DNA of 64,000 nucleotides from Hydrogenophaga sp. Root209 (GTDB lineage Bacteria > Pseudomonadota > Gammaproteobacteria > Burkholderiales > Burkholderiaceae_C), in contig NZ_LMIE01000031.1 in assembly GCF_001428625.1 (NCBI RefSeq), positions 446,711-510,710 on the forward strand, in the 5' to 3' direction. The notes under the pieces are model-generated. The model made no database searches, had not been told where the DNA came from, and saw nothing but the letters and a program-made list of their open reading frames with translations. Shown one piece after another: positions 26,180 to 35,600 of the stretch. Both the position numbers and the translations under genes were made by a program. Each line of letters begins with the position of its first letter. Position 1 is the stretch's first letter.

Positions 26180-27196
26180 TTACTTGTTGCCCCAGCAGAG
26201 GTCCATGCCGGTCTTCACGTCCTTGCTGTCCACGCCGGCCACCGGCTTGGCCGCGATCAGGGCCACGCCGGTGTCGGTGTAGCCGCTCACCTTCTTGCCC
26301 GTCTTGGCGTATTCCACGCCCGCGGCCACACCCATGGCGGCCATGCGCAGCGGGTACTGCTGCGAGGTGGCGGCGATCACGCCACCGCCCACGTCCTTGA
26401 TGCCGGCGCAGCCCCCGTCCACCGAGACGATGACCACGTCCTTGTCCTTGCCGGCGGCCTTGAGCGCCTTGTAGGCGCCAGCGGCGGCGGGTTCGTTGAT
26501 GGTGTAGACCACGTTGATGCCCGGGTTCTTCTGCAGGCAGTTCTCCATGCCGGTCTGGCCCTTGGCGGCGTCGCCGAAGCTGTCGGCCATGCACACCACC
26601 TCGGCCGGCTTGGCCAGGTCGTTGCTCTTGGCATCCAGCGACTTCAGGCCATAGCCCTGCAGGAAGCCGTTGTGGCGTTGCGCGCCCACCGGGTGGCCGG
26701 GGAACAGATCGAGCGTGGCGATCACCGGGGCCTTGCCGCCGAGCGCGGCTTTCGCGTACTGGCCGATCAGCACGCCGGCCTTGTAGTTGTCGGTGGCGAA
26801 CAGACCGTCGACCGCGCTGACCGGGTCGGTCGGGCTGTCGAGCGCGATCACCATCACGCCTTGCGCCTGCGCGCGCTTGATGGCGGGGATGATGGCCTTG
26901 GCGTCGCTGGGCGTGATCAGGATGGTCTTGGCGCCACCGGCGATCATGTTTTCCATGGCCGTCACCTGGCCGGCGTTGTCACCGTCGGTCTTGCCGGCAG
27001 CCGACAACAGCTTGGCGCCGAGCTTCTTCGCTTCGGCGTCGGCGCCCTCTTTCATCTTCACGAAGAAGGGGTTGGAATCGGTCTTGGTGATCAGGCCGAT
27101 GACGGGCTGGGCCTGCGCATGGGCCAGCGATGCGGCCAGGGCGAGCACGGCCAAGGCACCGGCGGACGTGGCGAGAGTGGAAGCACGGATGGTCAT
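26180..27196 (-). CDS. frcB: Periplasmic sugar-binding protein (FrcB-like, fructose type)
   Basis: 338 residues. The signal peptide is TSAGALAVLALAASLAHAQA. The mature part has FrcB-like stretches: VIGLITKTDSNPFFVKMKEG, ILITPSDAKAIIPAIKRAQA, ALDSPTDP, VVYTINEPAAAGAYKALKAA and ATSQQYPLRMAAMGVAAG, ending TGMDLCWGNK. FrcB binds fructose (also mannose or ribose) and delivers it to FrcC/FrcA. ATG 27196 is chosen for the signal peptide; GAGGAGAC precedes it. The divergent PfkB kinase supports a fructose-type role. Confidence 0.85.
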   Translation of the reverse strand: MTIRASTLATSAGALAVLALAASLAHAQAQPVIGLITKTDSNPFFVKMKEGADAEAKKLGAKLLSAAGKTDGDNAGQVTAMENMIAGGAKTILITPSDAKAIIPAIKRAQAQGVMVIALDSPTDPVSAVDGLFATDNYKAGVLIGQYAKAALGGKAPVIATLDLFPGHPVGAQRHNGFLQGYGLKSLDAKSNDLAKPAEVVCMADSFGDAAKGQTGMENCLQKNPGINVVYTINEPAAAGAYKALKAAGKDKDVVIVSVDGGCAGIKDVGGGVIAATSQQYPLRMAAMGVAAGVEYAKTGKKVSGYTDTGVALIAAKPVAGVDSKDVKTGMDLCWGNK

Positions 27197-27300
27197 GTTT
27201 GTCTCCTCAGGTGGAAGGGATGTCTCAGGAATCACGCCGCCAGACACTTGGGGTTTTCACGAGGCCCGTTGCGGTGTGGTTGAACTATATTTCGAGTCAG

Positions 27301-27314
27301 GTTAATAAATCAAC
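27301..27314. promoter_or_regulatory. Candidate operator between frcB and the sugar kinase
   Basis: GTTAATAAATCAAC is an imperfect palindrome (10 of 14 positions symmetric) in the AT-rich part of the 129-bp divergent gap, 12 bp before the kinase start. The ROK regulator of the same cluster is the obvious candidate to bind it. No second copy was found. Confidence 0.35.
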
Positions 27315-27325
27315 TGGATTTAGTT

Positions 27326-28339
27326 ATGGTTTTCCCTAGTCTTCCGGACACCCTGCAAGTCGCCACCGCCGGCGAAGCGCTCATCGACCTGATCGAAGAG
27401 TCCGACGGGCGTCTGCGCCCCTGCGCGGGCGGCGCGGTCTACAACCTCACCCGCGCGCTCGGCCTGCAAGGCGTGGGCACGCTCTATCTCAATCCGCTCG
27501 CGGGGGACCGCTTCGGTCGCCTGCTGGCAGAGGGCATTGCGCAGGCCGGCGTGGTCCTGGCACAGCCACAACCGGTGCACGAGCCCACCTCGCTCGCGGT
27601 GGTGGGCCTGGACGCGCAGGGCAAGGCCAGCTACAGCTTCTACCGCGAGGGCGTGGCTGACCGGCAGGTGTCCGCGCCCGGCCTGATGGCCGCCTGCGAA
27701 GCTCTGCCGGGTCTGCGCATCGCCGTCACCGGATGCCTGGCCCTGGTGGCCGAGGACAGCGCGAAGTACCTGCCCTGGCTGCAGGCCCAGCGCGCGGCGG
27801 GGCGGCTGGTGGCGGTGGACGCGAACCTGCGCCCGGCCATCGTGCCGGACATGAGCGCCTACCGCAGCAGCGTGATGGCGGCGCTCCAGCAAGCCCACCT
27901 CATCAAGGTGAGCGACGACGACCTCGACACGCTGGGCGAGCCGGGAGCGGACGCCCTCACCAGGGCCAGTGCGCTGTTGGCCAGCACACGCGCGCAATGG
28001 CTCGCCCTCACGCTGGGCGCGGGCGGCGCGGTGCTGCTGGCGCGCGACGGCCACGCCTGGCACTGTGCCGAATCGGCCCCGGTGACGGTGGTCGACACCG
28101 TGGGCGCGGGCGACTGCTTTCTGGCCGGCCTGCTGGTGGCCTTGCTGCAGCGCCCCGCGCTGCAGCAGAGCACGCATGCCGACGCACTGCGGCTGGACGC
28201 CAGCGACGCGCACCACCTGCTGGCCCACGCCGTGGCCAGCGCCAGCCTGTGCGTGATGCAGACCGGCTGCACACCGCCCAGCCTGCCCGAGGTGGTGGCC
28301 CGCACCACCGCCCATCCGCCGGTTTTTCGCGCCCTCTGA
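27326..28339 (+). CDS. PfkB family carbohydrate kinase (probable fructokinase)
   Basis: 337 residues. N-terminal AGEALIDLIEESDGRLRPCA and GGAVYNLTRALG, and the C-terminal PfkB signature VVDTVGAGDCFLAGLLVALL with the catalytic aspartate. It would phosphorylate the sugar imported by the divergent FrcBCA-like transporter, most likely fructose to fructose 6-phosphate given the following glucose-6-phosphate pathway genes. No Shine-Dalgarno sequence is visible before ATG 27326. It runs in the same direction as zwf, with a 136-bp gap that holds the HexR-like sites. Confidence 0.88.
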   Translation: MVFPSLPDTLQVATAGEALIDLIEESDGRLRPCAGGAVYNLTRALGLQGVGTLYLNPLAGDRFGRLLAEGIAQAGVVLAQPQPVHEPTSLAVVGLDAQGKASYSFYREGVADRQVSAPGLMAACEALPGLRIAVTGCLALVAEDSAKYLPWLQAQRAAGRLVAVDANLRPAIVPDMSAYRSSVMAALQQAHLIKVSDDDLDTLGEPGADALTRASALLASTRAQWLALTLGAGGAVLLARDGHAWHCAESAPVTVVDTVGAGDCFLAGLLVALLQRPALQQSTHADALRLDASDAHHLLAHAVASASLCVMQTGCTPPSLPEVVARTTAHPPVFRAL

Positions 28340-28423
28340 CTGGGCACGCGCCAGTGGGGCGGTTAAGGTGGAGGCAAGGCCCCCGAGGGCTCGCCAGCCA
28401 GCGCCGACATCCTGTACCCGTGA

Positions 28424-28438
28424 TGTAACTTAATTACA
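28424..28438. promoter_or_regulatory. HexR-like palindrome upstream of zwf (site 1)
   Basis: TGTAACTTAATTACA has 5-bp arms TGTAA/TTACA and matches the published HexR consensus TGTAATTAAATTACA at 13 of 15 positions by my count. HexR controls Entner-Doudoroff and central sugar genes in many beta- and gammaproteobacteria, including zwf, edd and pgi, which all follow here. No hexR gene is in the window. Confidence 0.65.
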
Positions 28439-28457
28439 TTAACATTCCACTTTCTCA

Positions 28458-28472
28458 AGTAACTTGATTAGA
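28458..28472. promoter_or_regulatory. HexR-like degenerate second site overlapping the zwf start region
   Basis: AGTAACTTGATTAGA agrees with site 1 at 12 of 15 positions, 34 bp downstream, ending three bases before ATG 28476. A pair of sites this close to the start would block transcription or its initiation. Confidence 0.5.
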
Positions 28473-28475
28473 TTC

Positions 28476-29966
28476 ATGGTCACCTCAAGCCCCACCGCTG
28501 CCGCTGCTTCCTCCACCCCCCCGGGCCCGCTCGACCTGGTGATCTTCGGTGGCGCGGGCGACCTCTCGGTGCGCAAGCTGCTGCCCGCGCTCTACATGGC
28601 GCACCTGCACCACAACCTGCCCGAGGCCACGCGCATCCTGGCGCTGGGTCGCCAGCCCTGGGACCGCGCCACCTTCACCACTTTCATCGACGACAAGGTG
28701 CGCGGCTTCATCGAACCCGAAGCCCTCGAAAACACGGCCTGGACCGCCTTCAAGGACCGCCTGGGCTACGTGTGTCTGGACGCGACCCAGCCAGACGACT
28801 TTGCGGCGCTGGGCGCCGCGATGCAGCACGGCTCCGACCGCGTGTACTACCTGGCCACCGCGCCCACGCTGTTCACCGGCATCTGCGCGAATCTCGCCAG
28901 CGCCAACCTGATCGACGCCCGCTCGCGCGTGGTGCTCGAAAAACCGCTCGGCCACGACCTGGCTTCGGCGCGCCAGATCAACGAGGAAGTCGGCCGTTAC
29001 TTCAGCGAAGCCCAGACCTTCCGCATCGACCACTACCTGGGCAAGGAGACCGTGCAGAACCTGATGGTGCTGCGCTTTGGCAACACCATCTTCGAACCCC
29101 TGTGGCGCAGCCCCTTCATCAAGAGCGTGCAGATCACGGTGGCCGAATCGGTGGGTGTGGGCAGCCGCGCCGGCTTCTACGACGGCACCGGCGCGTTGCG
29201 CGACATGCTGCAGAACCACCTGTTGCAACTGTTGTGCATCGTGGCCATGGAGCCGCCGGTCTCGCTCGACCCGGACGCCGTGCGCGACGAAAAGCTCAAG
29301 GTGCTGCGCTCGCTGCGCCCGCTCACCGTGGCCGACGTGGCGCGCGACACGGTGCGCGGCCAGTACGCTGCGGGCAGCGCCAATGGCGACAAGGCCGTGG
29401 GCTATCTGCAAGAGGACAACGTGCCGCCCGACAGCACCACCGAGACCTTCGTGGCGCTGCGCGCGCACATCAACAACTGGCGCTGGGCCAACGTGCCTAT
29501 CTTCCTGCGCACCGGCAAGCGCATGGCCGAGCGCCGCTCGGAGATCGTGATCGAGTTCGCCGACCTGCCCTACACCATCTTCCCCGACGCGCCGCGCCAG
29601 CCGGTCAACCGCCTGATGATCCGCCTGCAGCCCGAGGAACACGTGCAGTTGCAGATGATGGCCAAGGAACCCGGCAGCGGCATGCGCCTGCGCCCGGTGA
29701 GCCTGAACCTCGACCTCGAATCCGCCTTCAGCGCGCGCCGCGCCGAAGCCTACGAGCGTCTGCTGATGGACGTCATCAAAGGCCGCCTGACCCACTTCAT
29801 GCGCCGCGACGAACTGGAAGCCGCCTGGACCTGGGTCGAGCCCATCCTGGACGGCTGGAAGAACCTGAATGAAAAACCCAAGGCCTACATCGCCGGCAGC
29901 TGGGGCCCGGCCGCCTCGTCGGCCCTGATGGCCCGGGAGAATTCCGCCTGGGTCGAGGAATCATGA
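28476..29966 (+). CDS. zwf: Glucose-6-phosphate 1-dehydrogenase
   Basis: 496 residues from ATG 28476. The NADP-binding loop is VIFGGAGDLSVRKLLPALY, the active-site motif RIDHYLGKETVQNLMVLRF is intact, and the C-terminal region DVIKGRLTHFMRRDELEAAW is typical. It oxidises glucose 6-phosphate to 6-phosphogluconolactone, the entry of the Entner-Doudoroff route encoded by the following genes. A TTG at 28464 is also in frame but overlaps the second HexR-like site. The stop overlaps the pgl start (ATGA). Confidence 0.96.
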   Translation: MVTSSPTAAAASSTPPGPLDLVIFGGAGDLSVRKLLPALYMAHLHHNLPEATRILALGRQPWDRATFTTFIDDKVRGFIEPEALENTAWTAFKDRLGYVCLDATQPDDFAALGAAMQHGSDRVYYLATAPTLFTGICANLASANLIDARSRVVLEKPLGHDLASARQINEEVGRYFSEAQTFRIDHYLGKETVQNLMVLRFGNTIFEPLWRSPFIKSVQITVAESVGVGSRAGFYDGTGALRDMLQNHLLQLLCIVAMEPPVSLDPDAVRDEKLKVLRSLRPLTVADVARDTVRGQYAAGSANGDKAVGYLQEDNVPPDSTTETFVALRAHINNWRWANVPIFLRTGKRMAERRSEIVIEFADLPYTIFPDAPRQPVNRLMIRLQPEEHVQLQMMAKEPGSGMRLRPVSLNLDLESAFSARRAEAYERLLMDVIKGRLTHFMRRDELEAAWTWVEPILDGWKNLNEKPKAYIAGSWGPAASSALMARENSAWVEES

Positions 29967-30661
29967 ACGAACACGTCTGTGACTCGACGGCCGAGCTGGC
30001 CTGGCAACTGGCCGACGCCATCGCCGAGCGCCTGCACGCCGCCATCACGCTGCGGGGCCACGCGGTGCTGGCGGTCTCGGGCGGCAAGTCACCGATCGCG
30101 CTGTTTGAAGCGCTGCGCCGGCTGCCCCTCGAATGGCCGCGCGTGACCGTGCTGCTGGTGGACGAACGCTGCGTGCCACACGACCACGCCGAGAGCAACA
30201 CCGCGCTGGTGCGCCGCCATCTGCTGCAGGACGCGGCCGCGGCCGCCACCTTCGTGCCGTTCTTCGAGACGCTGCCAGACACCCTGGACGACGCAGCTCT
30301 GGACCGGCTGGCCGATGCCGCCAACCGGCGACTGGCCACCCAGCCCTGGCCCATGGACATGGCGGTGCTCGGCATGGGCGAAGACGGCCACACCGCCTCG
30401 CTGTTCCCCGGCGCACCCGGCCTGCGCCAGGCCCTGCACAGCAGCGGCCCGGTGGCCTGGGTGCGTCCGGCCACCGCGCCCCACGCGCGCCTGACCCTCA
30501 CCCTGCCCGCCCTGCTGGCCACGCGTGAACTCGCGTTGTCGATCAGTGGCGCCAGCAAGCTGGCCGTGTTCCAGCAAGCCCGCCTGGGCGCCGACGAAGC
30601 GCTGCCGGTGTCCCTCATCCTCAACCAGCACCAGACGCCCGTGAGTGTCTGGATAGCCTGA
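29963..30661 (+). CDS. pgl: 6-phosphogluconolactonase
   Basis: 232 residues of the DevB/SOL family: AVLAVSGGKSPIALFEALRR, VTVLLVDERCVPHDHAESNT and the signature MAVLGMGEDGHTASLFPGAP. It hydrolyses the lactone made by Zwf to 6-phosphogluconate in the cytoplasm. It overlaps zwf by four bases and is followed by edd after 18 bases with GGAGA before the edd start, so the operon is continuous. Confidence 0.95.
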   Translation: MNEHVCDSTAELAWQLADAIAERLHAAITLRGHAVLAVSGGKSPIALFEALRRLPLEWPRVTVLLVDERCVPHDHAESNTALVRRHLLQDAAAAATFVPFFETLPDTLDDAALDRLADAANRRLATQPWPMDMAVLGMGEDGHTASLFPGAPGLRQALHSSGPVAWVRPATAPHARLTLTLPALLATRELALSISGASKLAVFQQARLGADEALPVSLILNQHQTPVSVWIA

Positions 30662-30679
30662 ACTGAATCGGAGAACATC

Positions 30680-32503
30680 ATGACCACACTGCACCCGACG
30701 CTGCAACGCGTCACAGACCGCATCACTGAACGCAGCGCCACCACACGCGCCGCCTACCTGGCCTCCATGGCCGCACAACGCAAGAGCGGCACGCAACGCA
30801 CCGGCATGGGCTGCGCCAACATGGCCCACACCACGGCCGCGCTGCCGGCGGCCGACAGACTCAAGATCCACGCCGAGCGCGCGCCGCACATCGGCATCGT
30901 CACCGCCTACAACGACATGCTCTCGGCCCACCAGCCGTACGAGACCTACCCGCAGCAGATCCGCTCCATCGCCCACGGGCTGGGCGTGACGGTGCAAGTG
31001 GCCGGCGGCGTGCCCGCCATGTGCGACGGCGTCACCCAGGGCGCCGCCGGCATGGAGCTCTCGCTGTTCTCGCGCGATGTGATCGCGCTCTCCACCGCGG
31101 TGGCGCTCTCGCACAACGTGTTCGACGCCGCGCTCTTCCTCGGCATCTGCGACAAGATCGTGCCCGGCCTCTTCATGGGCGCGCTGCAGTTCGGTCACCT
31201 CAGCAATGTGTTTGTGCCCGCCGGCCCCATGACCTCGGGCCTGTCCAACGACGCCAAGGCCAAGGTGCGCCAGCAGTACGCACAGGGCCAGGTGGGGCGT
31301 GAGGCCCTGCTCGAATCGGAGTCGCAGGCCTATCACAGCCCCGGCACCTGCACCTTCTACGGCACCGCCAACAGCAACCAGATGCTGATGGAGATCATGG
31401 GTCTGCACCTGCCCGGCGCGTCCTTCGTGAACCCGGGCACGCCGCTGCGCGACGCGCTCACCGCCGAGGCCGTGAAGCGCAGCCTGGTCAACACCGGGCG
31501 CACCGGTGAAGCCGCCATCTGCATGGCCGACATCGTGACCGAGAAGACCCTGGTCAACGGCATCATCGGCCTGCTGGCCACCGGCGGCTCGACCAACCAC
31601 ACGCTGCACCTGGTGGCCATGGCGCGCGCCGCCGGTGTGCTGATCGACTGGGACGACTTCGCCGAGCTCTCGCACGTGATCCCGCTGCTGGCGCGCGTCT
31701 ACCCCAACGGCAGCGCCGACGTGAACCACTTCCACGCCGCCGGTGGCATGGGCTACCTCATGCGGCAACTGCTCGATGCCGGCCTGTTGCACGCCGACGT
31801 GGCCACCGTGATGGGCCACGGTCTGCAGGCCTACATGCAAGAGCCGTGGCTGGACGATGGCCAACTGGCATGGCGCCCCGTACCCATGCAGAGCGGCGAC
31901 ACCTCGGTGGTGCGCCCCGTGGCCGAGCCCTTCAGCGCCGACGGCGGCTTGCGTCTGCTGCAGGGCAACCTGGGCCGCAGCGTGGTGAAGGTCTCGGCGG
32001 TGAAGCCCGAACACCGCGTGGTGCGGGCACAGGCCGTGGTGGTCAGTGACCAGCAAGACCTGCTGGCGCTGTTCAACGCCGGCCAGCTCGAACGCGACTT
32101 CATCGCCGTGGTGCGCTACCAGGGACCGCGCGCCAACGGCATGCCCGAACTGCACAAGCTCACGCCACCGCTGGCCGTGCTGCAAGACAAAGGCTTCAAG
32201 GTGGCACTCGTCACCGACGGCCGCATGTCGGGCGCCTCGGGCAAGGTGCCCGCGGCCATCCACGTCAGCCCCGAGGCGCTGGCCAACGGCCCGATCGCCC
32301 GCGTGAAAGACGGCGACTGGATCACGCTGGACTGCGAGCGCGGCGTGCTCGAACTGGAGGTGGATGTCGCCACCTTCAACGCGCGAGAACTGCACCACCC
32401 CGACCTCAGCGCCAACCAGCACGGCACCGGGCGCGAACTGTTCGCCATGTTCCGCCAGCACGCCAGCGTGGCCGAGCTTGGCGCCTCACCGCTGTTTGGC
32501 TGA
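30680..32503 (+). CDS. edd: Phosphogluconate dehydratase
   Basis: 607 residues, the normal family length. IlvD/Edd signatures include [76 protein letters not shown] and the C-terminal [18 protein letters not shown]. It is an iron-sulfur dehydratase that converts 6-phosphogluconate to 2-keto-3-deoxy-6-phosphogluconate, the defining step of the Entner-Doudoroff pathway. Eda follows after 15 bases. Confidence 0.97.
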   Translation: MTTLHPTLQRVTDRITERSATTRAAYLASMAAQRKSGTQRTGMGCANMAHTTAALPAADRLKIHAERAPHIGIVTAYNDMLSAHQPYETYPQQIRSIAHGLGVTVQVAGGVPAMCDGVTQGAAGMELSLFSRDVIALSTAVALSHNVFDAALFLGICDKIVPGLFMGALQFGHLSNVFVPAGPMTSGLSNDAKAKVRQQYAQGQVGREALLESESQAYHSPGTCTFYGTANSNQMLMEIMGLHLPGASFVNPGTPLRDALTAEAVKRSLVNTGRTGEAAICMADIVTEKTLVNGIIGLLATGGSTNHTLHLVAMARAAGVLIDWDDFAELSHVIPLLARVYPNGSADVNHFHAAGGMGYLMRQLLDAGLLHADVATVMGHGLQAYMQEPWLDDGQLAWRPVPMQSGDTSVVRPVAEPFSADGGLRLLQGNLGRSVVKVSAVKPEHRVVRAQAVVVSDQQDLLALFNAGQLERDFIAVVRYQGPRANGMPELHKLTPPLAVLQDKGFKVALVTDGRMSGASGKVPAAIHVSPEALANGPIARVKDGDWITLDCERGVLELEVDVATFNARELHHPDLSANQHGTGRELFAMFRQHASVAELGASPLFG

Positions 32504-32518
32504 ACCACAAGGAACACC

Positions 32519-33157
32519 ATGACCACCACCTGCGTCACCCGCCCCGCCTTCACTTCCCGCGTCGTCCCTGTGATCGTGCTCAACGACGCAGCCCATGCCG
32601 TTCCCCTGGCCCACGCCCTGCTCGAAGGCGGCATCGACGTGATGGAGATCACCCTGCGCTCCGGCGTGGCGCTGCAGGCCATGGAAGCCGTGGCCCGCGC
32701 CGTGCCGAAGATGCACCTGGGCGCGGGCACCGTCACGCGCGTGGCCGAGGTCAAGCAGGTGATGGCCGCTGGCGCCACCTTTGCCTTGTCGCCCGGCTGC
32801 ACCGATGAACTCGTGCACGCCGTGCGCGAGGCCAGGCTGCCCTTCATTCCCGGCGTGATGACGCCCAGCGAGGTGATGCGCGCGCGCGACCACGGCTTCA
32901 CCTTGATGAAGCTGTTCCCCGCCTCGCAGGCCGGTGGCCTGGGCATGCTCAAGGCGCTGGGCGCGCCGCTGCCCGACGTGCGCTTTTGCCCCACCGGGGG
33001 CGTCAGCGTGGAGAATCTGCGCGACTTCCTGAAACTGCCCAACGTGGCCATGGCCGGCGGTTCCTGGCTCACGCCAGCCGATCTCGTGCGCCATGGCGAC
33101 TGGGCCGGCATCACGCGGCTGGCACGCGAGGCCACCGCGATGGCCGCCCCCCACTGA
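32519..33157 (+). CDS. eda: 2-dehydro-3-deoxy-phosphogluconate aldolase
   Basis: 212 residues. The active-site glutamate lies in [20 protein letters not shown] and the Schiff-base lysine in [40 protein letters not shown] and [17 protein letters not shown] complete the class I KDPG aldolase pattern. It cleaves 2-keto-3-deoxy-6-phosphogluconate to pyruvate and glyceraldehyde 3-phosphate. AAGGAACACC precedes the start. pgi follows after 16 bases. Confidence 0.97.
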   Translation: MTTTCVTRPAFTSRVVPVIVLNDAAHAVPLAHALLEGGIDVMEITLRSGVALQAMEAVARAVPKMHLGAGTVTRVAEVKQVMAAGATFALSPGCTDELVHAVREARLPFIPGVMTPSEVMRARDHGFTLMKLFPASQAGGLGMLKALGAPLPDVRFCPTGGVSVENLRDFLKLPNVAMAGGSWLTPADLVRHGDWAGITRLAREATAMAAPH

Positions 33158-33173
33158 AAGGGAAACCACACCC

Positions 33174-34741
33174 ATGAAACTGCCCACCACCCTGCCCGCC
33201 TGGCAAGAGCTGCAGACGCTGGCCGGCAACCCCACGCCGCACCTGCGCGAACTGCTCGCCGACCCGCACCGAGCCCAACGCATGAGCGCGACCGCCGCCG
33301 GCATCACGCTCGACACCAGCCGCCAGCGCCTCACGCCCGCCATTCAGCACGCACTGCTCGAGCTGGCCGAGCAGTCCGACGTGGCGGCGCAGCGCGATGC
33401 CATGTTCCGTGGCGACACCATCAACACCACCGAGGACCGCCCCGTGCTGCACGTGGCGCTGCGCGGCGATCCGCTGCACGCTGGCCCCTGGGGCAACGCC
33501 GTGCAGGGCGATGTGCACCGGGAGCTGGCGCGGGTCTGCGAGTTCGCCCAGGCGCTCACCGCCGGCGCCGTGCTCGGCTTCTCCGGCGAGGCCATCACCG
33601 ACGTGGTGAACATCGGCATCGGCGGCTCCGACCTCGGCCCGCGCATGGCCATCGACTGGCCGCCCCCGCCGTGCCCGGCATCCGCGTGCACTGCGTCTCC
33701 AACCCGGACGCCTGGGCTCTGTGGAGCGTGCTGCGCGGGCTCGATGCCAGACGCACCATCCTCGTGGTCTCCAGCAAGACTTTCACCACCCAGGAAACGC
33801 TGACCAACGCCGCCAGCGCACAACGCTGGCTGACCGACCACGGCTGCCCGCCCGAGGCCTTGTCCAAACACCTGGTGGCCATCACCGCCAGCCCGGCACA
33901 AGCCGCCAGGCTGGGCTATCCACCCGAACGCACCTTCCTGTTCTGGGACTGGGTGGGCGGGCGTTACTCGGTGTGGTCGGCGCTCGGTCTGCCACTGGCC
34001 ATTGCCATCGGGCCGGAAAACTTCCGCGCCTTCCTCGCCGGGGCGCGCGCCATGGACGAGCACTTCTGCACCGCACTGCCGGCACACAACCTGCCGATGC
34101 AGCTCGCGCTGGCCGGCATCTGGAACCGCAACTTCCTGCACATGCCCACGCAACTCATCGTGCCCTACGCCTCGCGGCTCGTGCGCTTCACGCCCTTCGT
34201 GCAGCAGATGGACATGGAGTCCAACGGCAAGCGCACCCACACCGACGGCACACCCGCCACGGTGGCCACCGGCCCCATCGTCTGGGGCGGCCTGGGCATC
34301 GACGGGCAGCACGCCTACTTCCAGCTCATCCACCAGGGCCAGCACACCGTGCCGGTGGACTTCATCGGCGTGCAGAACGAGGACACACCGCTGCCCATGG
34401 CCGCCACGCACCACGCGGTGGTCAACCTCAACCTGCGCGCGCAGGCACAGGCCATGGCCTGCGGCCGTTCGCTGCAGGACACGCAAGCCGCGCTGATGAA
34501 GGACGGGCTGAATGAAGCCGATGCGGCGGCCATGGCACCGCACCGCACGTTCGAAGGCAACATCCCGAGCAACGTGTTGTGGCTGGACCGCCTGGACCCC
34601 ATGCGCCTGGGCGCGCTGATCGCGCTGTACGAGCACAAGGTGTTCACCCAGGCCGCCATCTGGCGCATCAACGCTTTTGATCAATGGGGTGTGGAGCTGG
34701 GCAAGACGATGGCCAAGGCGATGGAGCAGCGCAAGGTTTGA
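33174..34741 (+). pseudogene. pgi: Glucose-6-phosphate isomerase, frameshifted
   Basis: Two intact halves lie in different frames. The first (from ATG 33174) runs to NIGIGGSDLGPRMAID; the second resumes at about 33671 as PGIRVHCVSNPDAWALWSVL. It contains VGGRYSVWSALGLPLA and GLGIDGQHAYFQLIHQ, and ends NAFDQWGVELGKTMAKAM, so all later signatures are intact. One base appears missing (or four, e.g. GCGC) between 33656 and 33670, near a run of five Cs. The frame 1 product would be a truncated, inactive protein. It may be a true mutation or a sequencing error. Pgi would link fructose 6-phosphate to Zwf, so loss matters for the fructose route. Confidence 0.85.
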
Positions 34742-34872
34742 CGCAGATCAAACCCGCCGGGCAGCCATGCGGCGGGTGATTGAGTTGGCTCAGTGGGCGA
34801 CACCGGTTCCTGCCTAGAGTGGTTCCCAGAGGGGCAATGGCCCCCCTGAAAACCAACCACTCTGGAGCCACC

Positions 34873-35532
34873 ATGAACACACGACGCAACGCGCTGTACG
34901 CCGCCCTGCTGGGTCTTGCCGGGTCCACCCTCCTGATCGTCTCAGGCTGCGCCACGCCACCACCCGTGGCCGAGCGCATGGTCATCTCGCCCATGGGCAC
35001 CGTCCTCACTTACCACCGCAAAAGCTCGGGCAGCCTGGGCACCTACGACGGTCAGGTGGTGTGGACGCATGCCCCCGCCACCTGGCAAGGCCAGCCGGTC
35101 ATTGCGTTCGGCGCGCCGCAAGCCGGCGTGGCGCTGCACGATCCGGCGAGCTTCGCCATCCGGGCCATGCTCTCCGCCGACGGCAAACCCGTCATGGCAT
35201 TCGACCCACCCATCGACTACGCCTGGCCGCTGACCGTCGGCCAGACCTGGAGCACGCAGTACGCCGTGACGCTCTACCCGAGCGGCGCCAAGGTGCCGAT
35301 GAAGCGCGACTTCAAGGTCGAGGCATTCGAGGACGTGACCGTGCCAGCCGGCACCTTCAAGGCCTGGAAGCTGTCGTGGAAGGACAGCACGGGCGAAACC
35401 GAAACCCGCTGGATCAGCCCGGCGCAGGGCGTCGCCACGGTCAAACGCCATGTCGAACGCCCCGCCACGCACGCACAGGGGCCCGGCGTGCTGGATGCCG
35501 AACTGCTGTCTCACGCGCCACCCGCCCGGTGA
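34873..35532 (+). CDS. Lipoprotein of unknown function
   Basis: 219 residues. A lipoprotein signal (LLGLAGSTLLIVSGCATPPP) gives membrane anchoring. The mature part is a single beta-rich domain with MVISPMGTVLTYHRKSSGSL, YAWPLTVGQTWSTQYAVTLY and VTVPAGTFKAWKLSWKDSTG, a pattern seen in bacterial domains that process or sense modified periplasmic ligands, but I cannot name a family. It stands alone between pgi and the convergent TRAP operon and has its own 131-bp upstream gap containing a GC-rich stem (34753-34776). Confidence 0.75.
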   Translation: MNTRRNALYAALLGLAGSTLLIVSGCATPPPVAERMVISPMGTVLTYHRKSSGSLGTYDGQVVWTHAPATWQGQPVIAFGAPQAGVALHDPASFAIRAMLSADGKPVMAFDPPIDYAWPLTVGQTWSTQYAVTLYPSGAKVPMKRDFKVEAFEDVTVPAGTFKAWKLSWKDSTGETETRWISPAQGVATVKRHVERPATHAQGPGVLDAELLSHAPPAR

Positions 35533-35548
35533 GCTTCGCACCGCCATG

Positions 35549-35580
35549 AAAAAAGCCGACCCCGCAAGGGATCGGCTCTT
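35549..35580 (-). terminator. Rho-independent terminator of the TRAP-gntK operon
   Basis: On the minus strand, AGCCGATCCC and GGGGTCGGCT form a strong stem with a four-base loop, followed by TTTTTT. It lies 21 bases after the dctP-like stop at 35601, so it ends the operon that starts at gntK. Confidence 0.85.
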
Positions 35581-35600
35581 CAGTGGAGGCGCCTGGGCGT

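Noticed and set aside
33640-33680. Programmed frameshifting in pgi
   Set aside because: No slippery heptamer with a downstream pseudoknot or hairpin stands out, and pgi genes are not known to use it; a mutation or base-call error is simpler.
34753-34776. CCCGCCG/CGGCGGG stem after pgi as a terminator
   Set aside because: The stem is followed by GATTGAGTTGG with no T-run, so termination is not supported.
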